Positions 1-10,821 are shown, counted from the first letter of the stretch. The stretch is DNA of 64,000 nucleotides from Imbroritus primus (GCF_964332355.1 NZ_OZ201293.1:2356001-2420000), one strand, 5' to 3'. Numbers and translations: made by a program. The notes: generated from the letters alone by a model not told the origin.

Positions 1-388
1 TCAGCGGCTTGCGGATGGACGAGGCGGCGGCCAGCGCGGCGGTGATGCCGGGCACGACCTCATATGCGATACCGGCGGCCTCGAGCGCCTGCATTTCCTC
101 GTCGGCGCGGCCGAACAGCATCGGGTCGCCGCCTTTCAGGCGCACTACGCGTTCGTACTTGCCGGCCAGGTCGACCAGTTGCCGGTTGATGAACAACTGG
201 GCCGTGGAGCGTTTGCCGCAACGCTTGCCGACTTCAATACGCAAAGCATTGGGGCAGTAGGCGAACATGTCTTCCGACACCAGTGCATCATGCAGCACGA
301 CCTGCGCCTCGGACAGAATCCGTGCGCCGCGCACTGTGATGAGGTCTGCCGCACCCGGTCCTGCACCAATGAGAGTCACCTTGCCCAT
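1..388 (-). CDS. cobA: Uroporphyrinogen-III C-methyltransferase (SUMT), N-terminal part cut by window edge
   Basis: The first 129 codons read as a SAM-dependent uroporphyrinogen-III methyltransferase. The N-terminus has the glycine-rich GAGPGAADL loop (about residues 8-16), and a later stretch reads RLKGGDPMLFGRADEE, the SAM-binding and substrate signature of the family. The enzyme makes precorrin-2, the precursor of siroheme. Siroheme is the cofactor of the sulfite reductase encoded upstream in the same direction, so the gene fits as the last visible member of the sulfate-assimilation operon, 75 bp after cysN. The start is the ATG whose first base is 388. The 3' end lies outside the window, so a fused CysG-type C-terminus cannot be excluded. 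Confidence 0.9.
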   Translation of the reverse strand, partial: MGKVTLIGAGPGAADLITVRGARILSEAQVVLHDALVSEDMFAYCPNALRIEVGKRCGKRSTAQLFINRQLVDLAGKYERVVRLKGGDPMLFGRADEEMQALEAAGIAYEVVPGITAALAAASSIRKPL

Positions 389-463
389 CACCTGCTCCTG
401 CGTTCCTGAATACTGTGGCGCATCCTTTGGAAAGGCCTGCGCCGTCTGGACGGTTGTCCGATG

Positions 464-1771
464 TTATTGTGCAAATGCACGGATCATGCCAGCCGCTACC
501 GTATGGTTGCTGGCCTCGTCGATCAGCACGAACGCGCCGGTCGCCGGATTGCTGTCGTAGGCGTCGCACACGATCGGCTTCTGCAGGCTGATGCGCACGC
601 TGCCGATATCGTTGAGACGGATCTCCGAGCGGCCGGTTTCATCGAGCAACGTGTGCACGTCGAATACGCGCTCCACGCCGTTGATGCGTGCGAACACCGA
701 GGTCGAGGTGTGCTTCAGCACATACTTGCGCGCGGGGCTCAGCGCCTCCTCGTCGAACCAGCACAGATCAGCTTCGAGCTGGCGGGCGGCAATGGCGTCG
801 GTCTGGTCGGCGACGATGGTATCACCGCGCGAGACATCCACGTCTTCGGTGAATGTCAACGTCACCACATCGGCTGCGCCGGCGCCGTGGGCGGCGCCGT
901 TCGGCGTGAACACGCCGGCAATGGTGGCTGTGCGGTTGGCGGGCAGCACGCGGACCTTCTGGCCGACCGTGACCGTTCCGGCTTCTACGCGGCCCATGTA
1001 GCCACGGAAATCGTCGGATTGGGAGCCGTCCTGGCGCACCACTAGTTGCACCGGGAAGCGCAGCGCATCGCCGCTCTCGGAACTGGCTTCGGCGACTTGC
1101 AGCGATTCCAGCAGGTCGAGCAACGGCCCGTCCTGGTACCACGGCATGGCGTCGCTGGCATGCACGATGTTATCGCCGCGCAATGCGGAGACCGGCACAT
1201 AGCGCACGTCCTGCAGCCCCAGCCGGTCGGCGAGATCCGCATAGGCAGCACGGATTTCGTTGAAGCGCGCCTCGCTGAAGTCGATCAGGTCCATCTTGTT
1301 GACCGCGACGATCACATGCTGCAGGTTGAGCAGCTTGAGGATGGCCGAGTGGCGCTTGGTCTGTGGCAGCAGTTGCGCCTTGCCGTCGCGCGTTTCGACA
1401 CGTGTGGCATCAACCAGCACGATGGCGGCATGCGCCGTCGATGCGCCGGTCACCATATTGCGCGTGTACTGCTCGTGGCCGGGCGTGTCGGCAATGATGA
1501 ACTTGCGCTTGGCTGTGGAGAAATAGCGGTAGGCGACGTCGATGGTAATGCCCTGCTCGCGCTCGGCTTCAAGGCCATCGGTCAGCAGCGAGAAGTCGAT
1601 CTGTTCGCCCGCGGTACGCTTGTGCTTGGCATTGGCGAGCGCGGTGAGCTGGTCCGAGAGGACCGACTTACTGTCATACAGCAGGCGGCCGATCAGCGTG
1701 CTCTTGCCGTCGTCGACGGAACCGGCGGTGATAAAGCGCAGCAGGCCCTGGTGTGATGCTTGGTGTGTCAT
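464..1771 (-). CDS. cysN: Sulfate adenylyltransferase subunit 1 (GTPase subunit)
   Basis: A 435-residue EF-Tu-like GTPase that powers ATP sulfurylase in formation of adenosine 5'-phosphosulfate from sulfate. The G1 loop GSVDDGKST is at residues 17-25, followed by the G3 motif DTPGHEQY and the G4 motif NKMD, with beta-barrel domains behind. It is the stand-alone form: it ends without the APS-kinase (CysC) domain found in CysNC/NodQ fusions. That agrees with a pathway that reduces APS directly (see cysH). It lies 105 bp downstream of cysD on the same strand, its obligate partner subunit. Confidence 0.95.
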   Translation of the reverse strand: MTHQASHQGLLRFITAGSVDDGKSTLIGRLLYDSKSVLSDQLTALANAKHKRTAGEQIDFSLLTDGLEAEREQGITIDVAYRYFSTAKRKFIIADTPGHEQYTRNMVTGASTAHAAIVLVDATRVETRDGKAQLLPQTKRHSAILKLLNLQHVIVAVNKMDLIDFSEARFNEIRAAYADLADRLGLQDVRYVPVSALRGDNIVHASDAMPWYQDGPLLDLLESLQVAEASSESGDALRFPVQLVVRQDGSQSDDFRGYMGRVEAGTVTVGQKVRVLPANRTATIAGVFTPNGAAHGAGAADVVTLTFTEDVDVSRGDTIVADQTDAIAARQLEADLCWFDEEALSPARKYVLKHTSTSVFARINGVERVFDVHTLLDETGRSEIRLNDIGSVRISLQKPIVCDAYDSNPATGAFVLIDEASNHTVAAGMIRAFAQ

Positions 1772-1876
1772 TGCAATGTCCTTGGCTAGGGCGTGTTACG
1801 CCCTTTTTCGTACCCGCGGGATCCTTCCTGCCGGGGACCGTGGCTGCATGCCGGGGTATCCGGCGTGCAGGAACAA

Positions 1877-2827
1877 TCAGAAGTAACCTTCCTTCTTGCG
1901 GCGCTCCATCGAGGCTTCGCTCGTCTGGTCGTCCATCCGCGTGGCACCGCGCTCGGTGATCTCGCTGATGGCGGTTTCGGCGATGATCTCGGCGGGCGTC
2001 GCGGCCGTACTGGCGACCGGGCAGGTGCAGCTGATGTCGCCCACGGTGCGGAAGCGCACCGACAACACTTCGCTGGCATCGCCAGCCTGCTTCGGGGTGA
2101 CGTCGGTCACCGGAACCAGCAGGCCATTACGGCGCACCACCTCGCGCTCGTGTGCGTAGTAGATCGACGGCAGCGCCAGCTGCTCGCGTTCGATGTACTG
2201 CCAGACGTCCAGCTCGGTCCAGTTGGAAATCGGGAACACGCGCATCTGCTCACCGGCACTGATGCGGGCGTTGTAGAGGCTCCACAGTTCGGGCCGCTGG
2301 GCTTTCGGATCCCACTGGCCGAATTCGTCGCGGAACGAGAAGATGCGTTCCTTGGCGCGGGCTTTTTCTTCGTCACGACGCGCGCCGCCCATCAATGCAT
2401 CGAAGCGGTGTTCAGCAATGGTTTCGAGCAGCGTCACGGCCTGCGCGGCATTGCGCGAGTCGGTGGCCTTGCGCAGCTTGACGGTGCCACGGCGGATCGA
2501 TTCCTCGACATGGCCGACCACCAGGCGTGCGCCGATCTCGGCCACGCGCTGGTCGCGAAAGGCAATGACTTCCGGGTAGTTATGGCCGGTATCGATATGC
2601 ACCAGCGGAAACGGCAGCTCGATCTTGCGACTGCCCAGGCGGAAAGCCTTGAGCGCGAGATGCAGCATGACAATGGAATCCTTGCCGCCGGAGAACAGCA
2701 TGGCAGGGTTGCGGCACTCCGCCACGACTTCGCGGATGATGTAGATCGACTCCGCTTCGAGCCAATCGAGGTGGTCGTTCTGCACCTGTCCGGATGCAGC
2801 GCCAAGAATCTCGGTCATGTTGCCCAT
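1877..2827 (-). CDS. cysD: Sulfate adenylyltransferase subunit 2 (catalytic, PP-loop ATPase)
   Basis: A 316-residue member of the PAPS-reductase-like PP-loop family. The pyrophosphate-binding loop SGGKDSIVML is near the N-terminus, and downstream come PLVHIDTGHNYPEV and the GGARRDEEKARAKER segment typical of CysD. It adenylylates sulfate and acts as a complex with CysN. GAGAG lies six bases upstream of the ATG at 2827, which supports that start; an ATG three codons later is the alternative. It lies 43 bp after cysH in the operon. Confidence 0.95.
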   Translation of the reverse strand: MGNMTEILGAASGQVQNDHLDWLEAESIYIIREVVAECRNPAMLFSGGKDSIVMLHLALKAFRLGSRKIELPFPLVHIDTGHNYPEVIAFRDQRVAEIGARLVVGHVEESIRRGTVKLRKATDSRNAAQAVTLLETIAEHRFDALMGGARRDEEKARAKERIFSFRDEFGQWDPKAQRPELWSLYNARISAGEQMRVFPISNWTELDVWQYIEREQLALPSIYYAHEREVVRRNGLLVPVTDVTPKQAGDASEVLSVRFRTVGDISCTCPVASTAATPAEIIAETAISEITERGATRMDDQTSEASMERRKKEGYF

Positions 2828-2870
2828 GTTGCTCTCTCGCTTGCCGCAAAAGCGGCGTTAAAAATGCACG

Positions 2871-3656
2871 TCAGTGTTGTTTGATGTTCTGCTCATGGAG
2901 GCCGCACTCTTTGGTGTCTTTGCTCTCCCACCACCAGCGTCCGGCGCGTACATCCTCGCCGACCCGCACTGCCCGGGTACACGGCTCGCAGCCGATACTC
3001 GGATAACCCTTTGCATGCAGCGCATTGACCGGAACGTCATGGCGCTGCAGATAGGCCCACACTTCCGCTTCCGTCCAGTCCGTCAGCGGGTTGTACTTGG
3101 GGATGCCGCGTGCGGCATCCTGTTCCTCGAACGGCAGGTCCAGCCGCGTCACCGCCTGTTCGCGGCGCTGGCCGGTCAGCCAGGCCTGCGCGCCATCGAG
3201 CGCGCGGTTCAGCGGTGCGACCTTGCGCACGCCGCAGCAGGCCTTGCGCGCTTCCACGCTGTCGTAGAAGCCATTCAGGCCGTACTGCGCCACGAACTGC
3301 TCCACCGCCTGCAGATCGGGCTCATAGGCCTGCACCGCATAGCCGTAGCGCGTATGAGTCGCGTCCAGCACCGCCAGCGTTTCCGCATGCAGCCGTCCGG
3401 TCTGTAACGTGAAGATCGAGAAACGTTCACGCACCGCTGCCGGGCTGCGCAGGATCGCGTCGGCAATCACCATGTCCTCGGCGGCAAGGCTTGAGGCAAA
3501 GCGCGCCTGTGCATGGCGGCTAGCGATCAGCGCCAGGCGCTCACCCAGCGCATGCGCCTTGGCATCGAGCGCCTCGGCGCTGCCTGTGTAAACCGGGATG
3601 GTCCACAAGGCGGGGCGCCGCAGGGTGCTGGCGACCGCGCTCACGCCCTGCGTCAT
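2871..3656 (-). CDS. cysH: Adenylylsulfate (APS) reductase, 4Fe-4S type
   Basis: A 261-residue thiol-dependent reductase. Two cysteine pairs, C140-C141 (CCGVRKVAPL) and C223/C226 (CEPC), are the ligands of the [4Fe-4S] cluster that marks APS-type rather than PAPS-type enzymes. The C-terminal KECGLH motif carries the catalytic cysteine, C251. The protein reduces APS to sulfite with thioredoxin. No cysC APS kinase is visible nearby, which fits. The ATG overlaps the stop codon of the upstream DUF934 gene by four bases, indicating translational coupling. Confidence 0.93.
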   Translation of the reverse strand: MTQGVSAVASTLRRPALWTIPVYTGSAEALDAKAHALGERLALIASRHAQARFASSLAAEDMVIADAILRSPAAVRERFSIFTLQTGRLHAETLAVLDATHTRYGYAVQAYEPDLQAVEQFVAQYGLNGFYDSVEARKACCGVRKVAPLNRALDGAQAWLTGQRREQAVTRLDLPFEEQDAARGIPKYNPLTDWTEAEVWAYLQRHDVPVNALHAKGYPSIGCEPCTRAVRVGEDVRAGRWWWESKDTKECGLHEQNIKQH

Positions 3657-4237
3657 GCGTGCTCCTGCACACCGGCAATGCCCCGGGCGCGGCGAAACAG
3701 CGGCAGCGGCTCGTCGAGCGTGCCCTGGTATTGGACTGTCAGTTCGCTGAAGCCGTTGAGCGCATCCTCGATGTTCTTGTCGGCACGCACGGCGAAGCTG
3801 TCGAAGCCGCAGCGGCGCATGGCGTTGAGCTGGTCGCGCAACACATCGCCGATGGCGCGCAGTTCACCCTGGTACTTCAGGCGCGTGCGCAGCAGATAGG
3901 CCGACGAATAGCCGCGCCCATCGCGGAACACCGGGAAATCGATGGCAACGAGGCCCAGGCGATCGAGCTGGCCCTCAAGGGCGAGCGGATCGTCATCCGG
4001 CGCCAGCCACACGCCAGTGTCTTCAGGCTTGCGCTGGGCGAGCAGGCCATCACGATGCGCTTCCCACGCATGCAGCGGGAACAGCACCTTGCCGGACTGA
4101 GCGGCGGCGGCAGCGATGGCGTCATGCGACACGTGGCCGCTCTGGTTGTTGTCGTCCAGTTCGGGACGCAGTACCAGCCAGCTGTCTTCCACGATCACCG
4201 GGCGCTTGTCTTGTTGCAGGGTAATGATTTTCGTCAT
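3653..4237 (-). CDS. DUF934 family protein of the sulfate-reduction operon
   Basis: A 194-residue protein of the DUF934 family, which is regularly found between the sulfite reductase and APS reductase genes in Burkholderiales and pseudomonads. The visible stretch WLAPDDDPLALEGQLDRLGL and the ISRCSAM-free central core match no catalytic motif I know. A role as assembly or electron-transfer partner of the hemoprotein is an inference from context only. It starts 15 bp after cysI ends and overlaps cysH by ATGA, so these genes are surely co-translated. Confidence 0.85.
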   Translation of the reverse strand: MTKIITLQQDKRPVIVEDSWLVLRPELDDNNQSGHVSHDAIAAAAAQSGKVLFPLHAWEAHRDGLLAQRKPEDTGVWLAPDDDPLALEGQLDRLGLVAIDFPVFRDGRGYSSAYLLRTRLKYQGELRAIGDVLRDQLNAMRRCGFDSFAVRADKNIEDALNGFSELTVQYQGTLDEPLPLFRRARGIAGVQEHA

Positions 4238-4252
4238 GGTCGTCTCTCCGGC

Positions 4253-5935
<1,683 letters not shown>

Positions 5936-5951
5936 GGGGGACCCCGATTGC

Positions 5952-6725
5952 TTACGATACGAGTTTGATGGCGACGAACGTGAGGACCGTGGCAAGCGCG
6001 CCGCGCACCAGACGTTCGGGTAGTTGTTTCGAGAGCTGCGCGCCGAGCCAGATGCCGGGAATCGACCCGACCAGCAAGGCGCCCAGCAAATTCCAGTGCA
6101 CCGTGCCGAGCCACACGTGGCCGAGTGCGGCCACGGCGGTCAGCGGCACCGCGTAGGCGATGTCGGTACCTGCTACTTCCGCGGCGCGCAGCTGCGGATA
6201 CAGCAACAGGATCAACGTGGCACCCACCGCGCCCGCACCGATCGACGACAGCGTCACCAGCACGCCGATCACCGCGCCGACCAGCACCGTGGCGTTGGCC
6301 TGCCGCGCGCCCGTCAACTGGTACTGCGGGCGGCGCGCCAGCCAGGCGAGCAGCTGGCGGCGGAACAGCAGCGACAGCACCGTCAGCAGGACCGAAACGC
6401 CGATGGTCACGCGGATCGCATGCAGCACCGGTCCGTCCAGTTCACCCGCGCTTTTCAGGACGCCGATGGTGAGTGCCGCCGCCGGCAGGCTGCCCAGCGA
6501 CAGTCGTCGGACGATGTCCCAGCGCACATGCCCGTGGGCGCGATGTGCCAGCGTGCCAAAACCTTTCGTGATCGATGCAAAGGCCAGGTCGGTGCCGACG
6601 GCCGTCGCCGGCGAAAATCCGAACAGCAGGGTCAGCAGTGGTGTCATGAGCGAGCCCCCGCCCACGCCGGTCAGACCGACGAGCACCCCGACAAACAGGC
6701 CGGACACGGTATAGGCGAGAAACAT
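5952..6725 (-). CDS. TauE/SafE family sulfite/sulfonate exporter-like membrane protein
   Basis: A 257-residue polytopic membrane protein beginning MFLAYTVSGLFVGVLVGLTG, with the GVGGGSLMTPLL signature of the TauE/SafE (DUF81) family and about seven to eight hydrophobic helices. It is the first gene of the cys operon, 16 bp before cysI. Family members move small sulfur anions across the inner membrane. Direction cannot be told from sequence: it may export excess sulfite or take up sulfate. The start at 6725 is used because the longer frame adds a charged extension ahead of the first helix. Confidence 0.88.
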   Translation of the reverse strand: MFLAYTVSGLFVGVLVGLTGVGGGSLMTPLLTLLFGFSPATAVGTDLAFASITKGFGTLAHRAHGHVRWDIVRRLSLGSLPAAALTIGVLKSAGELDGPVLHAIRVTIGVSVLLTVLSLLFRRQLLAWLARRPQYQLTGARQANATVLVGAVIGVLVTLSSIGAGAVGATLILLLYPQLRAAEVAGTDIAYAVPLTAVAALGHVWLGTVHWNLLGALLVGSIPGIWLGAQLSKQLPERLVRGALATVLTFVAIKLVS

Positions 6726-6829
6726 GGCGACGGACTTGGCCTTCTTATCAACAAAGTTCGGAAATCGTAATAAACTAGGCTCATATCGCAAACTAATAAG
6801 AAGTTGTTTGTTTATACGAGGACGGTTAT
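6726..6829. promoter_or_regulatory. Divergent promoter region between tauE-cys operon and cysB
   Basis: A 104-bp AT-rich gap between two divergent start codons. It holds widely spaced arms ATAAAC and GTTTAT around a TCATATCGCAAACTAATAAG core, and GAGGA lies a short distance before the cysB ATG. CysB-type LysR proteins bind such divergent gaps and respond to N-acetylserine or sulfur limitation. The location makes it the likely control point of the whole cys operon; exact -35/-10 boxes are not clear. Confidence 0.55.
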
Positions 6830-7771
6830 ATGAACCTGCATCAGTTCCGCTTCCTGCGGGAGGCCGTTCGCCAGAACTTCAATCTGACGGAAGCCGCAAA
6901 AGCGCTTCATACATCACAACCCGGTGTCTCGAAGGCCATCATCGAGCTGGAGGAAGAGCTGGGCGTCGATGTGTTTACGCGGCATGGCAAGCGCATCCGC
7001 AACCTGACGGAGCCGGGCCAGCGGATTCTGGCCTCGGTGGAGAAGATCCTGCAGGAGGTGGAAAGCCTGAAGCGCGTGGGCAAGGACTACGCCGCGCAGG
7101 ACCAGGGCAACCTGGTGATTGCCACCACGCACACGCAGGCGCGCTACGCGCTGCCGAGCGTGATTGCGGAATTCACCAAGAAATATCCCAAGGTGCGCCT
7201 GTCGATCCAGCAAGGCAATCCCGCGCAGATCGCCGACATGGTGGTGCGCGACCAGGCCGACCTGGCCATCGCCACCGAGGGCATCGTGCACCTCAAGGAC
7301 CTGATCACGCTACCGAGCTATCAGTGGCAGCATGTGGTGGTCACGCCACCCGGACATCCGCTGCTGGAGAAGAAGCACGTCACGCTGGAAGATCTTGCGG
7401 CCTACCCGATCATCACCTACGACGCCCACTTCGCCGGCCGGCCAAAGATCGACAAGGCCTTCGCCCTGCGCCAGCTCCAGCCAGACATCGTGCTGGAAGC
7501 CATCGACGCGGACGTGATCAAGACCTATGTGGAAGTCGGCATGGGCATCGGCATCGTCGCCGGCGTGGCCTTCGACGCGGCGCGCGACCAGAACCTGCGC
7601 AGCGTGCCGGTCGGCCACCTGTTCGGCACCAACGTCACGCATCTGGCTATCAAGCAGGGGGCGTACCTGCGCAGTTTTGTCTACACCTTCATCGAGCTGT
7701 TCTCACCGACGCTCAACCGCAAGCTCATCGAGCAGTTGATGGCGGGCGAGCACGAAATCTACGAGTTGTAG
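6830..7771 (+). CDS. cysB: CysB-type LysR transcriptional regulator of sulfur assimilation
   Basis: A 313-residue LysR protein. The N-terminal winged helix (MNLHQFRFLREAVRQNFN through TEAAKALHTSQPGVSKAI) is the hallmark of the CysB/Cbl subfamily, and the C-terminal effector domain ends in the YTFIELFSPTLNR segment seen in CysB. It activates sulfate-assimilation genes when inducer is present. It is transcribed divergently from the cys operon, the usual arrangement for a LysR regulator and its target. The ATG at 6830 is preceded by GAGGA. Confidence 0.93.
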   Translation: MNLHQFRFLREAVRQNFNLTEAAKALHTSQPGVSKAIIELEEELGVDVFTRHGKRIRNLTEPGQRILASVEKILQEVESLKRVGKDYAAQDQGNLVIATTHTQARYALPSVIAEFTKKYPKVRLSIQQGNPAQIADMVVRDQADLAIATEGIVHLKDLITLPSYQWQHVVVTPPGHPLLEKKHVTLEDLAAYPIITYDAHFAGRPKIDKAFALRQLQPDIVLEAIDADVIKTYVEVGMGIGIVAGVAFDAARDQNLRSVPVGHLFGTNVTHLAIKQGAYLRSFVYTFIELFSPTLNRKLIEQLMAGEHEIYEL

Positions 7772-7933
7772 GCACTGTGCGAGACTGGAGCGGGGGCAGC
7801 GCGCATGCCTTCCCAGGGGCCGGCCACGACGCGCAGGCGTGAAGAAACAAGGGGAGAAAACGGGCAACTATCGTCTGCGCGCTGAAAGCCGAAGCGAAGC
7901 GCGCACCCGCCTGAATGCGGTGCGCGTAGTGGT

Positions 7934-8707
7934 TTACAGCACGGCCGAGGCGCCGCCGTCGATATTGATACTGGTGCCGGTGACGAAACTCGCGGCCGAG
8001 GACGCCAGGAAGGTGATCACATTGGCCGCCTCCTCGGCATCACCGACGCGGCCCAGCGGAATGTCCTTTGCCATGTTGGCATAGAGCGTTTCCACATCCG
8101 TACCGGTACGCGCGGCGCGCGCCTCGTGCTGGCCGGCGCGCACCAGGCCGATGCACACGGTGTTGACAAGGATGTTCTCGGGCGCCAGTTCCTTCGACAG
8201 GGCCTTGGTCAGCGCCAGCCCGGCGGCGCGCGTCACCGAGGTCGGCATCGAGCCGGCGCGCGGCTGCTTGGCGGCAATGGCCGTGAGGTTGATGATGCGA
8301 CCGCCGCCCTGCCGCTTCATGTGCGGAATGGCGAGCCGCGCCAACCGGATGGCGGCGAACAGCTTGAGGTCGAAGTCGGCCTGCCACGTCGCATCGGCCA
8401 CGCTCTCGAAGGCGCCGGTCGCCGATGTGCCGGCGTTGTTGACGAGAATGTCGAGCCGGCCGAAGGCTGCCACGGCGGCTTCGATCAGGGCGGCACAGCC
8501 CGCTTCCGTGCTGATGTCCTGCGCCACCGCCAGCACCTTGCCTCCAGCGGCGCGAATGGCCTGCTCGACTTCGGCAAGACGCTCCGCCCCGCGCGCCGCA
8601 ATCACCACTGCCGCGCCTTCCGCCGCGAGCCGCTCCGCCGTCGCCTTGCCGATGCCCTGCGAGCCGCCCGTGATGATTGCTACCTTGCCTTGCAAACCGA
8701 GTTCCAT
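7934..8707 (-). CDS. SDR family protein with a non-canonical active site
   Basis: A 257-residue short-chain dehydrogenase fold. The dinucleotide loop GGSQGIGKA and the NNAGT motif are intact, and the C-terminus has ITFLASSAASFVTGTSINIDGG as in FabG-like enzymes. The catalytic Y-x-x-x-K is missing: at that place the protein reads PTSVTRAAGLALTKAL, giving T-x-x-x-R. It may use another mechanism or be a binding protein, so no substrate is proposed. The start at 8707 (MELGLQGK) gives the usual family N-terminus; an ATG four codons earlier is possible. It stands alone on the minus strand between cysB and the ggt-like gene. Confidence 0.85.
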   Translation of the reverse strand: MELGLQGKVAIITGGSQGIGKATAERLAAEGAAVVIAARGAERLAEVEQAIRAAGGKVLAVAQDISTEAGCAALIEAAVAAFGRLDILVNNAGTSATGAFESVADATWQADFDLKLFAAIRLARLAIPHMKRQGGGRIINLTAIAAKQPRAGSMPTSVTRAAGLALTKALSKELAPENILVNTVCIGLVRAGQHEARAARTGTDVETLYANMAKDIPLGRVGDAEEAANVITFLASSAASFVTGTSINIDGGASAVL

Positions 8708-9063
8708 GCCTTTCCCCAACTGATTGATTCATGTTCCGGGCAGCCTCGCCGCCCGCAACAGATCATGCCAGATATTCGGCCCGGCGTCCGCCGCCGGCCA
8801 CGGCCGTGCCCAAGCCGAGGCGATTGTTTTTCAGCACACCCAGCCATGATGCGACTTGCCGGCTGGTTGCATTTCCGGCGCCTCCACATTTTCGTGCAAA
8901 CTGCCTGCCAAGCCGCGACAGGCAAGCGTTTGCGCAAAATCCATGGCGAAGCGGTGGTCTATAATCAACGCATCCGCACGAATTTTCTGTACCGCAGTCC
9001 AGGATAACGGACCGACGTGCCGGCAGGCTCCGGAGGCCGGTACACGCATGACACGAGACCCCG
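8708..9063. other. Intergenic region with no supported gene
   Basis: 356 bases between two divergent genes. All open frames here are short and lack family resemblance. A TATAAT hexamer at 8960-8965 could be the -10 box of the downstream gamma-glutamyltransferase-like gene, but no good -35 box lies at the right distance. Nothing else stands out. Confidence 0.5.
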
Positions 9064-10686
9064 ATGACCTTCGACTGGAACAACCCCTATCCCACGACCC
9101 GTATCCCCGTGTTCGCACGCAATGTCGTCGCCACCTCGCAGCCGCTGGCAGCGCAGGCGGGCCTGCAGATGCTGCGCAGCGGGGGCAATGCGGTCGATGC
9201 GGCGATTGCCGCGGCCGCCATGCTGACCATCGTCGAACCCGTGTCGTGCGGACTCGGCAGCGACGCCTTTGCGATCGTGTGGGATGGCCGGCAACTGCAC
9301 GGCCTGAACGCCTCCGGCACGGCGCCGGCCGCGTGGAACCCCGAATACTTCAAGCGCAAGTATGGCGAGGATGCCCGGGGCATCGCCAAGCGGCCGCAAC
9401 GCGGCTGGGACAGCGTCACCGTGCCGGGCGCCATTTCGGCATGGGTGGCCCTGCATGAAAAATTCGGGCGGCTGCCGTTTGCCGACGTGCTGCAGCCCGC
9501 CGTCGAGATCGCCGAGCGCGGCCACGCGGTCGCGCCCGTGGTGGCGCACAAGTGGGAAGCCGCGATTCCCGCCCTGCACGACCAGCCGGGCTTCGCGTCG
9601 GCCTTCATGCCGCGCGGCCGCGCGCCCGCCATCGGCGAGCGCTTTGTGTTTGCCGAAGCAGCGGAAACCCTGCGCAAGATCGGCGCGACCAACGGCCGTG
9701 CGTTCTACGAGGGCGAGCTGGCCGAACGCATGGCGGCGTGCGCCAAGGAATGCGGCGGCGCCATGCAGCTGGCCGACCTGCGCGACTATCGTCCCGAGTG
9801 GGTCACGCCGATCAGCCAGCGCTATCGCGGCCATGAGGTGCACGAGATTCCGCCGAACGGCCAGGGCATCGCCGCGCTGATCGCGCTCGGCATTCTCGAA
9901 CAGTTCGACCTGGGCGGCCTCGCGCTCGACGGCATCGACGCGCAGCATCTGCAGATCGAAGCGATGAAGCTCGCCTTTGCCGACATCTATCGCTACGTGG
10001 CCGATCCGCGCAGCATGGACGTGACGCCCGCGCAGATGCTCGACCCCGCCTATCTCGCGCAGCGCGCCAAACAGATCGACCTGCAGCGCGCCACGCACTT
10101 CACGCCGGGCATGCCCAAGGCCGGCGGTACGGTGTATCTCACCGCAGCCGACGAGAACGGCATGATGGTGTCGTTCATCCAGTCCAACTACATGGGCTTC
10201 GGCTCAGGCGTGGTGGTGCCGGGCACGGGCATCAGCCTGCAGAACCGTGGCGTGGGCTTCTCGATGGATCCCGTCTCGGCCAACGTCGTGGCCGGCGGCA
10301 AGCGTCCGTTCCACACTATCATCCCGGCCTTCCTCACCAAGGACGGCGCCCCGGTGATGAGCTTCGGCGTGATGGGCGGCGACATGCAGCCGCAGGGCCA
10401 CGTGCAGACCGTGGCGCGCATGCTCGATTACCACCAGCAACCGCAGGCGGCGTGCGACGCCCCGCGCTGGAAGGTCAACCGCGACTTCACGCTCGATGTG
10501 GAATCCACCATGCGCGCCGACACCGTGGCCGGACTCCAGGCGCGCGGCCACCAGTTGAAGTCGATCGAAGATCCGTACATGGACTTCGGCTCCGGCCAGT
10601 TCATCTGGCGCCTCACGGACGATCCCGAAGACGGCTACGTGGCGGCCAGCGACAGCCGCCGTGACGGACTGGCGGCGGGATTCTAG
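9064..10686 (+). CDS. Gamma-glutamyltransferase family protein
   Basis: A 540-residue Ntn-hydrolase of the gamma-glutamyltranspeptidase family. The N-terminal core has LRSGGNAVDAAIAAAAML and EPVSCGLGSDAFAIVWDG. The small-subunit start reads KAGGTVYLTAADENGMMV, where the threonine of GGT is the expected autocleavage and nucleophile residue. The segment NYMGFGSGVVVPGTGISLQN follows. No signal peptide is seen, so a cytoplasmic location is likely, unlike classical periplasmic GGT. Such proteins often act on gamma-glutamyl or cyclic amide substrates in catabolic clusters; the substrate here is unknown. Confidence 0.9.
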   Translation: MTFDWNNPYPTTRIPVFARNVVATSQPLAAQAGLQMLRSGGNAVDAAIAAAAMLTIVEPVSCGLGSDAFAIVWDGRQLHGLNASGTAPAAWNPEYFKRKYGEDARGIAKRPQRGWDSVTVPGAISAWVALHEKFGRLPFADVLQPAVEIAERGHAVAPVVAHKWEAAIPALHDQPGFASAFMPRGRAPAIGERFVFAEAAETLRKIGATNGRAFYEGELAERMAACAKECGGAMQLADLRDYRPEWVTPISQRYRGHEVHEIPPNGQGIAALIALGILEQFDLGGLALDGIDAQHLQIEAMKLAFADIYRYVADPRSMDVTPAQMLDPAYLAQRAKQIDLQRATHFTPGMPKAGGTVYLTAADENGMMVSFIQSNYMGFGSGVVVPGTGISLQNRGVGFSMDPVSANVVAGGKRPFHTIIPAFLTKDGAPVMSFGVMGGDMQPQGHVQTVARMLDYHQQPQAACDAPRWKVNRDFTLDVESTMRADTVAGLQARGHQLKSIEDPYMDFGSGQFIWRLTDDPEDGYVAASDSRRDGLAAGF

Positions 10687-10703
10687 GCCACGCGGCACCC
10701 CGG

Positions 10704-10729
10704 CTGGCATGCACGGCGCGGCATGCCAG
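10704..10729. terminator. Hairpin after the ggt-like gene
   Basis: A perfect 9-bp inverted repeat, CTGGCATGC and GCATGCCAG, with an 8-base loop lies 17 bases after the stop codon. There is no T-run, so intrinsic termination is uncertain; it may protect the mRNA 3' end. Confidence 0.4.
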
Positions 10730-10767
10730 TCACCGCAAATTGCGGTAGAGTGATTTCATTCCGCCGG

Positions 10768-10794
10768 CAGGCGGCGCATGCATGGCGCCGCCTG
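10768..10794. other. Strong 10-bp hairpin upstream of the VOC gene
   Basis: CAGGCGGCGC (10768-10777) and GCGCCGCCTG (10785-10794) are perfectly complementary around a 7-base ATGCATG loop. It sits 27 bases before the next ATG and follows another hairpin. It could be a terminator lacking a T-run or a 5' UTR structure of the VOC gene. Confidence 0.4.
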
Positions 10795-10821
10795 TGCGCG
10801 ACCTGATTTCCGGAGAGCGCC

